From NCBI RefSeq assembly GCF_964355755.1, contig NC_092671.1, positions 17,021,501 to 17,085,500 on the forward strand: 64,000 nucleotides of DNA, in the 5' to 3' direction. This stretch comes from Antedon mediterranea. Lineage: Eukaryota > Echinodermata > Crinoidea > Comatulida > Antedonidae. The translations under genes and the position numbers were made by a program. This document shows, one piece after another, positions 34,800-46,327 of this stretch (the first letter of the stretch is position 1; the number at the start of each line of letters is the position of its first letter). The notes beneath the pieces were generated by a model. The model saw only the letters and a program-made list of their open reading frames with translations. It did not search any database and was not told the origin of the DNA.

Positions 34800-35349
34800 T
34801 ATTAATTATGTATATAGCAGCTATGGCATATAACAAGCTGAAGTCGTCGCTAGAACACAAAACGATGTCTATAGACGTGAAATCCCGTTTGTTTGACGCA
34901 TACATAGCAAGTATTTTCTTATATAACAGTGAACTCTGGGTACTAAACAAAAAATTGCAAGAGAGCATAGATATTATATCACAAGAAAATGTTGCGAAAG
35001 ATGATAGATATTAAATTAACAGATAGTGTGTGTAACACGAAAATATACGAGATAACAAAACAAGACGAATGGAGTAAAAGAATTAAACGAAGGAGACTAA
35101 AATGGTATGGACACATAATTAGATTACCGGATGATACCCCAATCAAACAAACAATGAAGGAAACTAACAGGAAAGTAAAACGACCCGTAGGAAGACCAAG
35201 AAATAACTGGATGAATCAAATAAAGAAAGACTTACAAGGACTAGTAGACACTAACACAAAAACAAACCATCCTGCTATAAACAGAAAAAAATGGAAACAA
35301 ATTGTGGAAATCGTAATGTCGAAATACGGAAAACGTTAACAATAATAAT
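34800..35349 (+). pseudogene. 5'-truncated LINE reverse transcriptase C-terminus with a frameshift
   Basis: Reading + strand, SRLFDAYIASIFLYNSELWV resembles the LINE thumb region (RLLDAYVxSxLLYGSExW). A frame change at about 34985 leads into IKRRRLKWYGHIIRLPDD, then RPVGRPRNNWMNQIKKDL, the conserved C-terminal region of many endonuclease-encoding LINEs. The palm with YADD is missing upstream, so the copy is 5' truncated as usual for LINEs. It ends at TAA 35337-35339, followed by a short AATAATAATA tail. The second frame alone is 116 residues long, so decay is modest and insertion fairly recent. Confidence 0.8.
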
Positions 35350-35806
35350 AGGCCTATAATATATAAAACGACAACGGATAGGCATATAGAAAAAAAATAG
35401 CAATTTATAGTTCACTCAAAAAGAATGGAGAGATGTTGTGATGTTTCCAGGGCAGCCCAGTAAAGGACGTATGGATGATTTCTCAGCGATCCGGCTGTAA
35501 ACACAGAATAGGCCTACGAAGTTAAATAATCCTCAGATGGCCAGGCCTATAAACTTAATAGGATGTGTATTCTCCCATCAGAATTGGATAGATATTACAG
35601 AAAAGAAATGATACGGCTAAATAAAAAAGAAGACGAAAACATATATTGGACAATGAATGAATGCATTTATTTCTAAAATGTGTAAGTGGGTAAAGAAAAA
35701 ATAATATATAAAAGTGAGACGTTAATTCAACTGGAGAGGGTAAAACGAAACCGGGTTTGATAATCTGAATGCATTAATTAATTATGCATGTGTATGAGTT
35801 ATCATA

Positions 35807-36730
35807 TTCAAAATAAGGTAAGCCTATGTCCATGGCAGTATATTTTCAATAACATTAAAGACGTAATGTGATCTGACACACATTGTTATATATTAACTAT
35901 TAAAAAAACCTGAGTAATCATCATTTAATGAATTAATAGCAATTGGTAACTGTTGCTAATTAAATAGACACTGATGGCCATTACTAAGACAGAGGTGAAT
36001 ATAAAACAGCATAAGTATAAATATACGATGTGAATGGACAAGAGACAACATGCAATTTCAAATAAGTATTCATCAATGTTTTATGATTATAACATTTACA
36101 CTTGTTTCGTTCAATCCGATGTGCCCATATATGGACATGATCACTAACATATTTGGACAATTATCATTACGATATTTAGGCGCATCACAGCAAATCACAT
36201 TTGTTTTAAATTTTTCTAGTTTGATAGTGTAGACAGAGCGTTAGAACCGGGCCTGTTTAAACTGAGATAACGTCGTATGTTTAGCGGTTTGCTCGAGAAA
36301 TTTATCCCAGAATTACGTAAACAAACATTAAGCTGTAGGCCTATTCAAAAACTAAAAAGTTATCCAATACTGTATACATAGACAGCGGTGTATCATAATC
36401 ATAACAATATCAGAGACATTAATTTAATAAATTAAGGCTTAACTGCTTTCCATTCGATATTTTGTCAAAAAGATTAGAATATTTAAACCAGAAAATCGTT
36501 TAGGCCTATGCTTTGGATACAAGTATAATTAATTATGCAGCAAGAGATAAAATTCGTACAAAATGCGAGTATCTAATAACATGTGTCTATTAACATTAAT
36601 TTACAGTTTGTATTACAACATATCAATTTCTGTTATTTTCATCTTCATTGAATGTTCTGGTCTATAAAAACGCTAACAAAAATGTTCCTTAGGCCTACAC
36701 CTTTCTTTAAAACAATTATTATAACATTCT
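35807..36730. repeat. Segmental duplication, copy A
   Basis: Matches 38300-39657 in the same order: AGCCTATGTCCATGGCAGTA, AAAGACGTAATGTGATCTGA, GTGAATATAAAACAGCAT, ACATGCAATTTCAAATAAGT, MITE copy 5, GTTTAGGCCTATGCTTTGGA and AAAACAATTATTATAACA. Relative to copy A', about 130 bases are deleted before the MITE. A short open frame at 36050-36232 runs into the MITE and is probably not a gene. Confidence 0.85.
36114..36241. mobile_element. MITE, CTACACTATCAAA family, copy 5, left-truncated
   Basis: CCGATGTGCCCATATATGGA through AGTTTGATAGTGTAGACAGA. The left end was lost in the deletion seen in duplication copy A. The right junction (GTTAGAACCGGGCC) matches that of copy 6, so the insertion predates the duplication. 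Confidence 0.8.
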
Positions 36731-38299
36731 CAAACGAAATTTAAAATCAGTTTCTGAAATTATCACGGTAGAAATAAAATATTATCATCGTTAATTTTTG
36801 TTAAATTTTCCATTACTGTAGGCCCACGCCCAAATTTCAATTATAATTTCTGCTGCCTATACCCGATTTTGATAAAGAATAAATTAAATTTATAAATCCA
36901 TCTTTTCATATAAAAAACAACAAAATAATTCCACTTATATAATATTCAATACACAATAATAGAACAGTATTTTAATAGAATATAAACGGAAGTATCCATT
37001 CGCAACTTTTTACCAACAAAAGGCAAAATTAAACACAACACTAATACTGTATACAACAACAAATAAAACTATGTAGGCCTACGTAAAATAATTAACATTA
37101 AAAATTATCAAATAACTTACTGCTTGAATGTGAAATTTCCGTTGATATTTGCACCGACTTGCTGATCACCTTTGAGGTTCAAGTTCTAAGTCAAGGTACA
37201 TTTATATGAGCATGCTAATGAATATTCATATATTCTAAACGTTCTAATTCTTTATTGGTAGAAAGTGGACGATTCCACAGTAAAAATATTAACCAATCAA
37301 AATCAGGTATATGTACAGAATTGTACAAGAGTGGATGCTTATCGCGTTTAACTTTACATTGTATCCGTGCCTTGTATGTCAGATGCTGTTGCAAAATTTA
37401 ACACCGATTTATCATCATTACCATTTTAATGTTTAGAGATAAAGTTTCACATATTTTAATTGACATTGCATCAAGTACTTTCCATTCGTAGTTTGAAGAC
37501 GTTATATAAATCAATAAAAACAATAACGTTGTAATCGAACGAGAATAAAAATGAGCATCGAAGTTATTATTTATTCCAGTCACATGATTATCTGGAAAAA
37601 AAGTATATTTATGGATATTCAGTTTTGCATAATAGTACTCTAGGGTGGCTGTGACCAAATTAATTAATCAACAACATTTCGGATATAATATATTTATGAT
37701 ATCAATATTTCCATAGAATGATCCGTGATATTTTGTTTATACTCTCTGAATTCATTAATAGTGGCTAGTGGAAGTATGGTACAATATGTATTTTGCTTTT
37801 TCTTTTAGTAAATTACTTAAAATCTTTATATGAGACATTATAACAGTCACATAATTTGCAAAATAAGCCTCTCAAAATAAAATAATCACAGTGAAAGGAG
37901 GAATTTCAATGGCAGTCGAGACTAGCACTCTTGGATACAGATGATGAAAGCTATACGACAAACTACATTAAGTCAAATTCTGACCTACATTTATACAACA
38001 TTTTCATATATAGCATGAAATGTTAAAATTAGAAAACACCGAAAATTAATTTGCGTTCAATCATACACAATTACTTATATGGGTACAAAAATCTATCAAA
38101 CGACATATTATAAGTGAAACAATTGATTTATACCTTCACATAAACCGATTGTTATGAGCTAAGACATAGGCATAAATGACAAACAATTATTCCTAGTGCT
38201 ATCAATGAAATAAAAAGATTTTCAATTAGTGATATCTTTCGTCTGGTAATTATATGTGATTTGATAGCTTCGTATTTCTTATTTTGGACAATTTATTAT
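36731..38299. other. Spacer between duplicated blocks
   Basis: Apart from the promoter candidate at 37121-37229 there is nothing recognisable. AT-rich; a minus-strand open frame at 37398-37658 shows no family resemblance or splice context and is most likely chance. Confidence 0.5.
37121..37229 (-). promoter_or_regulatory. Candidate promoter and untranslated first exon of the secreted-peptide gene
   Basis: On the minus strand TATAAA (37206-37201) lies about 80 bases before a donor AAGCA|GTAAGT (exon edge 37121). Just upstream is ATGAATATTCATTAGCATG (37229-37211), which contains a palindromic POU/octamer-like site. No ATG-initiated frame of note lies in the exon, consistent with a leader joining the acceptor at 31854. 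The pairing over a 5.3-kb intron is inferred. Confidence 0.45.
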
Positions 38300-38685
38300 A
38301 TTCAAAAATAAGCCTATGTCCATGGCAGTATATTTTCAATAACATTAAAGACGTAATGTGATCTGACACACTTTTTTATATATTAATTATTAAAAAAAAA
38401 GATTAATCATCATTTAATGAATTAATAGCATATTGGTAACTGTTGCTAATTAAATAGACACTGATGGCGATTACTAAGACAGAGGTGAATATAAAACAGC
38501 ATTTAGAAATATAAATATACAATGTGAATGGACAAGAGACAACATGCAATTTCAAATAAGTATTCATCAATGTTATAATTTGAGCTAGCATTCACACTTG
38601 TTTCGTTCAATTTGTTATATGATTTTCCATTATTCATTATTTATAGCACGGCACCGTGAAACGGAACAAGTGTGAACGTAGTCTT

Positions 38686-38857
38686 AAGCTCTGTCTACAC
38701 TATCAAACCTAATGTGACATAAAACAAATCCGATGTGCCCATATATGAACATGATGTCATATCACTAACATAGTTGGGCATATCATTACCATATTATTTG
38801 GGCACATCACACTGTTTTTGTCAAAACTAGTTTGATAGTGCATGTAGACGGGGCTTT
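38686..38857. mobile_element. MITE, CTACACTATCAAA family, copy 6
   Basis: AAGCTCTGTCTACACTATCA at left and TTTGATAGTGCATGTAGACG at right, with CCATATATGAACATGATGTC inside. Complete counterpart of the truncated copy at 36114-36241. Confidence 0.85.
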
Positions 38858-39176
38858 AGAACCGGGGCTGTTCAAACTGAGATTAAGAGCTTAACTGCTT
38901 TCAATTCGATTCGATTTTGTCAAAAAGATTGAAATATTAATCGTTTAGGCCTACGTTTTGGATAAGTATAATTAATTAAACAGTAAGAGATAACATTATT
39001 CGTACATAATGTCAGTATCAAATAATCCAATACTGTATTCGTAGACATATATTCATTTAATGAATTAAGGCTTAACTCCTTTCAATTCTATATTTTGTGA
39101 AAAAGATTAAAATATTAATCGTTTAGGCCTATGCTTTGGATAAGTATAATTAATTATGCAGTAAGAGATAATACAG

Positions 39177-39493
39177 AATTGGGTTGGAAACACAATTCTA
39201 TTTTGAGAACGGAGAGGGCGGGTTTTCGACCTCTTTAATCAAGCTCTGTTGATACGATCACAGTAAGTTGAAGAAAATTTTTCTTATTTTTCCATCACCG
39301 ATTTCCATCCTAACACGATAACATTTTTACAAGTAAGTTTTCTAACAATCCGGCTCCTTATGCGACGCAACCAGTTACTCATAATTTCCACGACTACAAA
39401 TACAGCCCTTTCCGTTATGGAAAGTCTACCTATGTACTGTATGTGTGGTAACGTGAGTGTATTTTAGGGTGTGTCCATGCTACTGGTGTGATT
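39177..39493. other. Insertion in duplication copy A', unknown nature
   Basis: Absent from copy A and richer in G+C than its surroundings. It contains two GTAAGT donor-like sites (about 39262 and 39332) and no obvious inverted ends. It could be a retroposed or translocated fragment. No family recognised. Confidence 0.5.
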
Positions 39494-39659
39494 TCGTACA
39501 TAATGTCAGTATCAAATATCTATCAACATTAATTTACAGTTTGAATTACGACAACATATCATAATTTGTAATCTTTAATGAATGTTCTCGTCTATAGAAA
39601 CATTACAAAAATGTTGTTTATACCTGGCTCTAAAACAATTGTTATTGTTACAACATAAT

Positions 39660-41740
39660 ACTTCTCTTTTAAGGAAATCTAAAATAAGTATAGCCTACTC
39701 ACGGAGAAATAAGCTATGGTATGTTGAATTATTAGGTTTTTTTTATTTAAACAAATATGAAATATTATTCTTAATTTATAAATTGATGAATTTAAAAAGT
39801 AAATTTTAAAAGGCGAAAGATATTATGAAATTTAAATAGCGCCATTCATATTCGACTGGGATAGGCCTACAGTTATATAGTTTATAGATTTTTTAATTAA
39901 AAAAATATGCATATTAAAATCATTACAAACTGCCACATAATCTTGCTGATACAGTGTTACGACTAAAATTCAATAATATTGTACTGTATTACGTAATATT
40001 GTTATGAAATAACAGTTTCAGAATTATATTATGTGTAGGCCTACTATGTGTGCATTGGGTGTGTTGGTTGTTTAAAATATAAAGAATAGACATTATAATA
40101 GGAAAATACGAAATGGTATTAAGTTATGAATGTCTAATTCAGTTACAATTCAATTTACACTGTGTTTATTCGGACACTTCAAATTTGTGGCAATCAATCT
40201 AAGAACGTATTAACTGTCAATGATAATTTCAATTATGTTAGAACATAGAATCGCAGAGTGGTTTTCAATCAAGGCATTATACACTCGCATTATGCTATAC
40301 AAGAGCTTCTGCTGGTTTTGGAAAATCACCCATTTACCAATTCACTCGTGTATAAAACTTAAATTTACCAAAATGCATTGAGATTGTTTGTCAAGCGTCG
40401 CAGTTAGAGTACAGTAACGCAAACCGTGTGAATCCACCACCACACGAATAAAGCCTTTATGGCACAACGTTTGTAAGCACCGAGCAGTATGATACAATCG
40501 TTTTTATGTGAAACACAATGCTTTTTTTTCAAGTGTCACCCCTGGGAGAAAGCGGATTCCTACGTCTACGAGGAACGAGCGGACACTCAGCCTTTAAATA
40601 AACAATTTCCAGTTCTCCACGACGCCTTCCGATCCTCGACATTCAATGATCCAATACTCATCGATATTTACTATTATTCTTTTTTGCTTATGATCTCTAT
40701 TTGAACTAACTTAATTTGTATGCAAATTCTGCAGCGATTTATGATCTTTCAACAAGAGTACAATTACAAATTCAAATTTGTAATTTTATTGCGGATATTT
40801 TCATTGAACTGAAGCACTCATGTAATGTTTACAGACGTCTTAGTATACGTAACACATGCAATTTGATATCATTTCGTTTATACGCGTTATTGAAAACGCA
40901 ATTCCAAAATCGACCGATTGAGAACAAAATCTACGATAGTACGGGTTTGCCCTCTGAGGCAAATATGATACTTACTGTTATAATCCATATCTTAATCTTA
41001 ACACTAAATCTGGCAACCTCATCATATCAAGGGTGACTGTTGCCAGAATTGTGTGTCGTCAGATTTTTGCCACCATCGATGACTTAGCAAAAATGGATAG
41101 TCTAAGGTTAATGAGTTGAGGATGATTCGTTTCAAACCATAACGATTGCAGTTTTGCAAAGATAAGCGGTTAAATGGCGTTCACAGTTGTTTGTGTGTTT
41201 AACCGTTATTCTCAGGTTAACCGGTTAATAAATTGGTATCATTTTTGCTGGCAAGAAACATAGATCCAGAATGGGATTGGAAGGGGTCGGAGCGCCAAAA
41301 AATTGATTTACAGTGACATTTTAAAATCCTGGACGCCACTGAGAAGTTAGTTAGTTAAATTATTAACCGGTTATTTGTTCGCAGCATTAAACGAGTTCTG
41401 GATCAACTTCTATTATTCCTGTAATGGCTAAGAAAACAATTTGCGTTTTATTTCTTATGTTTACAGTGCTACTGAACGTAGACACTAATTAAAAACAAAT
41501 ACTTATAAGTAACCTCTTGACAACTAAGGCGTCGAGTAATCTACTAAAAGATAGATGGTTATTGAATTTCACCTGAAACCTACAGCTAGCACGTATATCG
41601 GAATACATTAATTTTATACACCTTCACATCATGGAGGAAAACATAAACATTTTTCCTCCATGTTTTCCCAATTCTGTGGCTAGAATTGAGTTTAACTCTG
41701 TAAAATAAATAAAATAGTAGTCAGGCCTAATATTCTGTAT
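39660..41740. other. Intergenic, no assignable gene
   Basis: The patch 40380-40660 is relatively GC-rich and carries a plus-strand open frame (40489-40704) with an acceptor-like TTTTTTTTCAAG before GTCACCCCTGGG, but I recognise no domain. At 41215-41235 and 41357-41376 GGTTAACCGGTTAATAAATT and its near-inverse AAATTATTAACCGGTTAT suggest a small inverted-repeat element. The remainder is AT-rich. Confidence 0.4.
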
Positions 41741-41744
41741 CTAA

Positions 41745-41905
41745 ATGTCTCCACTATCATAGGAACATTGGTAATACAGCATCACATGTATTTCACAAGT
41801 ATCATACGACCGTAACTAACCCTTAACGTTCCATGATACAGGTACCACATGTGATACACATGAGATGCTGTATTAACAATATTCCTATGATAATGGGCAA
41901 TTGTG
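41745..41905. mobile_element. Palindromic MITE
   Basis: CTATCATAGGAACATTGGTA, ATACAGCATCACATGTATTT and their complements ATTCCTATGATAATGG and TGATACACATGAGATGCTGT enclose a centre at about 41825. About 160 bp could fold as one long hairpin. No reading frame. Confidence 0.8.
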
Positions 41906-43829
41906 GTCAATGACTTTGAGAATAAACATAATTTGTTAAAGGCCTAACAAGACATACAGAGCGAATTATTCGCCCACTATTGACGTTTTCTAGTATAATC
42001 TACCGACTTTCAATTGTATTTGTTTAAATATTCGTTATTTACTTATCAAATTAAAATATCAAATAGGGCTAAATCCACACTTTACCGATAACCTAGCTGT
42101 GTTATAAAAACATCATCTACACATTAACCCAATCACATTGCAATTTATTTTGCGACTAAATTTTAACGTAAGATTAAGATATCAACGGATTGAGTTTTAT
42201 GCAAACAGAGACGTTTACTCATCTTCAACAGTCAACAAAACGTCTTCTAAATTAATAGCAATATTAATGAGAGTATTATATTCACTATCACGGTATTGCT
42301 TTTGTTATCGTACGAATTTTGGAGACAATTTTATATGTAGGCTTATTATAATAATAATAATAATTGTATTCATCATCTTCTACATTCTAAAATGTGTTTT
42401 GAATAAATATTAATATCATCATATAATATCGTACCAAACAAAACACGAGTTGAATGCTTCTTGGTATCAATGACAAATTATAGGCCAATTATGAATAATT
42501 TTAAATTCTATTTCATTGCAATTCCATTTCAAGATGAGTAGCTTTGCTGCTTGGTTCACTTCGCAGAATATTACGTCAATTCATTGCGTTGATTCATTGC
42601 GTTATAATTAGGCCTATTACTATTTTGTTTCAATTTTTCTATCTTGTCATAAATGAAGAAATGGTAATGGTTTGTGGAGCATTGGTTCTGAAAATATCGT
42701 ACGATTTCAGGGAAAAAACGGCTTCTTGATCCATCGCTCCGAATTCGGAGTCCGAATCAATTACGGATTTAAATCGTATGAACGATCCTATGATTTACCA
42801 CTGAACCCATTTTCCACGATATTTTTCACAGGGCGCCGGACCGAACCCGGGCGCCATGTGAAAGCCGTCTGTAGGCTGCAGGTGAAATGTTACAATACAG
42901 AGATTTTTATCATCAACTCATTAAGTTTAGATTTAAAACAAATCAGATCTGTGCAATAGGAAACATGTTAAACGAACCGTAAAGACTAAACCTATTATTC
43001 CTTATATACACCATTTTCTCAAATTGAAAATTAATTCTTTATTATGCCTTACCTATATGCGTATGCTGCGTACCCGCGCACTATCAACATATTGCATGTC
43101 CACATTAAAAGCTTAGAAGAATGCATTTCCACAAAACTCATTTATTATAATATTAATACAATCTTCTAGATTGTTGATAAGTCTCTCAATTTCAGCGGTT
43201 ATTCACCTTGAAAGACGATTTATCAATATTATACAAAATATCAGTTATCAATTATATTGCAATCCACTTAAATCGATGGCCACAGATAAACAAATAAGAA
43301 CATACTGTACACTTGAACATACCTTTCACGAGACACCCCTATTAGGGGGACACTTTCCCGTGAAGTAAATAGAGGGTATATGGGACATCTTGTTGGGTCC
43401 TGCAGATTTCCGCTTAATATGGGTTATTGTACTTACTGTATAAGCCTTTTTAAATGTAGTTATTCTTTTGAATAATAAAACCGAACCTAAATCAAACGAC
43501 GCATATGTTTAAAGAATCACATAGGGCTTCGTTCAGATCTGCTAATTGATTTACTAGTGTTCTTTTCACGTTATTATATTTAAATCATCAGGCTATACGA
43601 AAAAAAAAATGAATCGAATAATATATGTCACTATGTAGTAACAGTGCATTTACTTTACTTTAATAATGTAGGTCTGTAATATTATATGTTGATCATTTTA
43701 CATTGATAAAATTCATCTATCTTAAATTGATTAATTGCAACAAGTATAATATCAGTGTCATGTCGCAATTAAATTATAGTGACATGGGATACAATGTTAT
43801 TATGGAGGGAGCACATCGGAGTACATTTC
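41906..43829. other. Intergenic, weak coding-like patch
   Basis: 42672-42959 (+) is an open frame of 95 codons over slightly GC-richer sequence. Its peptide (for example SEFGVRINYGFKSYERSYD) resembles no family I know and lacks splice or signal features. It includes a GC-rich block GGCGCCGGACCGAACCCGGG. 43325-43430 shares GGGACAC and TTGTTGGGTCC with 50330-50440 and is probably a dispersed repeat. Confidence 0.35.
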
Positions 43830-44395
43830 GACTCATCGGTCTTCAGCGTTTGGTCCGTTTGCATAGCGATCTTTCGTCGTTTCCGGACCGATAGACGAGA
43901 ACGTTATATCGACCAGTACCGTCCCGACAATGAACGGAGGTATTATACTGGGCACCTGCACAATTCAAGATCGTTTTGTGCCGGTTTAAATAGCGGCCCT
44001 TCGTCGTTTTAGGACCGATAGACGAAACGTTATATCGAACAATACTGTCCCGAAAAATGAACGAAACAGTAAGTATTATCTGGGTCTAACTCATGCCTGA
44101 CACAATTCAAGATCGTTCTGTGCCGGTTTAAATAGCGGCCCTTCGTCGTTTTAGGACCGATAGACGAAACGTTATATCGAACAATACTGTCCCGAAAAAT
44201 GAACGAAACAGTACCGGTAAGTATTATCTGGGCCTAACACATGCCTAACACAACTCAGGATCGTTTTGTGCCGGTTTAAATAGGGGCCTTTCGTCGTTTC
44301 AGGACCGATAGACGAGAACGTTATATCGACTAATACCGCCCCGATAATGAATGAACAGTATGTATTATACTAGGTCTAACACATGCGTAGACTAA
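43830..44395. repeat. Four-copy tandem repeat, 127-148-bp unit
   Basis: TTCGTCGTTT followed by AGGACCGATAGACGA and ACGTTATATCGA recurs at 43873, 44000, 44142 and 44290. The central copies also share GTGCCGGTTTAAATAGCGGC and are nearly identical; the outer two are diverged. Higher G+C and CpG than its surroundings. Open frames across it are by-products of the repeat. Confidence 0.9.
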
Positions 44396-46327
44396 TCGTT
44401 TGTATAAACTCAATTTTCTTTTGTCGAGCAATAGTTCAAAATATCCTTACGAGTCAGTTTGTTTGTATATTTATTAGCCACATATGGTATATGTTTTACA
44501 TATACCTCTTTCCAAGATTTTATTAAAATTAGATGGTAGTTTAAATATCTATGTATTATATAACCTGATATAGTATTATGACGTGTTCCTGAATCGATTT
44601 GTTATAACGGTGGCCTGACACAATTAATCCGAATGATTATAATTATTTCAAGCGGGGAGTCACGCACAAGTAGTGACGAACTCAATCAATTATTACATAT
44701 ATTAATTGGTATAGCATTTTGACGACGTGTAACCAATAATTGTAGTTGTATAATGATGCAGGTTCTGTGACGATAATCTGTATCATTATCACCTACCTAC
44801 AGAAATAATTTATACTCGTTTGTATCAATTTAACAGTGAACTCATTATATAAATGTAACTGAACATTGGTTTACCTTAACGCGATGTTGGGGTTCTGGTG
44901 TTGTAGATGTAGGCAGAGAGGTAGCCATGTCTTTTTGTCTCAATGAATACCATGTTTACCCGATACATGATCGGTATCGTGTCCAGCGACAATAAAAAGT
45001 CAGCAGTATCACCTCTTCAGACAGCAACCTTTGTCACATACTGTAGAGTCTGTTAAATGTTTAACGGATGCTTTAACAGATACTGTATATGTTATTCGTC
45101 TTTAATGATGCATTGGTATACTCCTAAGATAATTGAAAATTTTAATTCATCATTTTAATAATAAATAAATATAGAGTATTTATAATAATTAAAAATTCAA
45201 TAATGCTTCAATGGTATCGACTCATCACTATGGAAGTTGTAAACCAACTATAATGCACGTTTCTAAACAGAGTTGCGCCCAAAGGGATTCAACTACGCGA
45301 AAAATAAACTAAATAATAATCTGAAAAGCGAAATCTAAACATAGGATTTATAATCTATATTTTAATAAAGGAAAGTAAACCAACCTTCACCACTCGCAAC
45401 AAGGACTTATTCATTAAAGGTGTATCACATTTAATAAGTGCATTCAGTATTCATATAAAATACATATTTTCCCGATGGATAATTCATATTTATCAGTACA
45501 TTTTTCAGGCAAACTGGTACAAAAGTAGCAAGATAGAGCAAGAATAAGTATCTACCATTTCTAGACTAACCGAGTCCAATACCGTACTTATGGGATCAAC
45601 TAAATATTAGTACATATTAATAGTATGCTTAATTGTGTTGTATCGGGGTTTTTTGCCTAATTGTAAGCCTTAGTGTTACAAACACCATTATACTCTTTAT
45701 TTTGCTTGCTTGCTTGCAATTTTATTTATTTCTATATGCCTTTTGTTTGTATCTAAACACAAAACACTACATTATATTATTTTGACATTTATTTTGATTC
45801 ATCTTAAGTTAATAAGTTTATTTATTTTTGTATGCTGTATTTCACACAACATGTTATTTTTGTTTGCATTTATTTTGTTCTTTTAAAGTTATTATTTGGA
45901 CACTGCTGTACGAGTGAGGTTTCCAATAAATTATTATTATATTAAAAACTTGTGATGGTTATACTAGACACAAATTAATTTTACTGACAACTGGAAATAA
46001 ATACCCAAAAACCAATCGATCAGTCATTAATAACAAAATTGTTAAGCGTACATATTCAAAGGAAACTAATTCGAAAACTTGTCAATTTCGTTCGATGGTA
46101 AAATTACTTTAACCAAGCTTCATCATAAGGGAAATTATCTATCTATCAGACAACGTGTTGGTTACGGAATTATAATGAAAACATTATCAGAAATTGACCA
46201 GAACAACATATGTGTTAAGTTGATTGAGTTAAACGTTACAGTGCTATCAATTACACTTTCAATAAAACAATTCAATCATGCAATTAAAAGAGAGTGTATA
46301 ACATTTAGCGATATCAAGTTGTATTAA
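44396..46327. other. Intergenic with one possible minus-strand first exon
   Basis: No confirmed gene. The possible exon at 44875-44928 is listed separately. Elsewhere AT-rich, with a (TTGC) microsatellite at about 45703-45717. The open frame 46079-46327 (+) is AT-driven and unrecognised. Confidence 0.45.
44875..44928 (-). CDS. Possible first coding exon of an unidentified gene
   Basis: Minus strand: ATG at 44928 opens MATSLPTSTTPEPQHRVK and runs to a donor GTTAAG|GTAAAC at 44875/44874, phase 0. The composition (Ser/Thr/Pro-rich start and a good donor) looks exon-like. I found no convincing downstream exon, so chance remains quite possible. Confidence 0.25.

Larger units (their letters stand above)
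38300..39657. repeat. Segmental duplication, copy A', with internal repeat and insertion
   Basis: Same blocks as 35807-36730. A segment of about 115 bases (GCTTAACTGCTTTCAATTC to GTAAGAGATAA) at 38886-39005 recurs at 39066-39175. A 317-base insertion at 39177-39493 then splits the block, with homology resuming at CGTACATAATGTCAGTATC. MITE copy 6 lies inside at 38686-38857. Confidence 0.8.

Noticed and set aside
39177-39493. Spliced-leader RNA gene suggested by a GTAAGT followed by AATTTTTC
   Set aside because: The exon would be too long, there is no tandem array, and echinoderms are not known to trans-splice.
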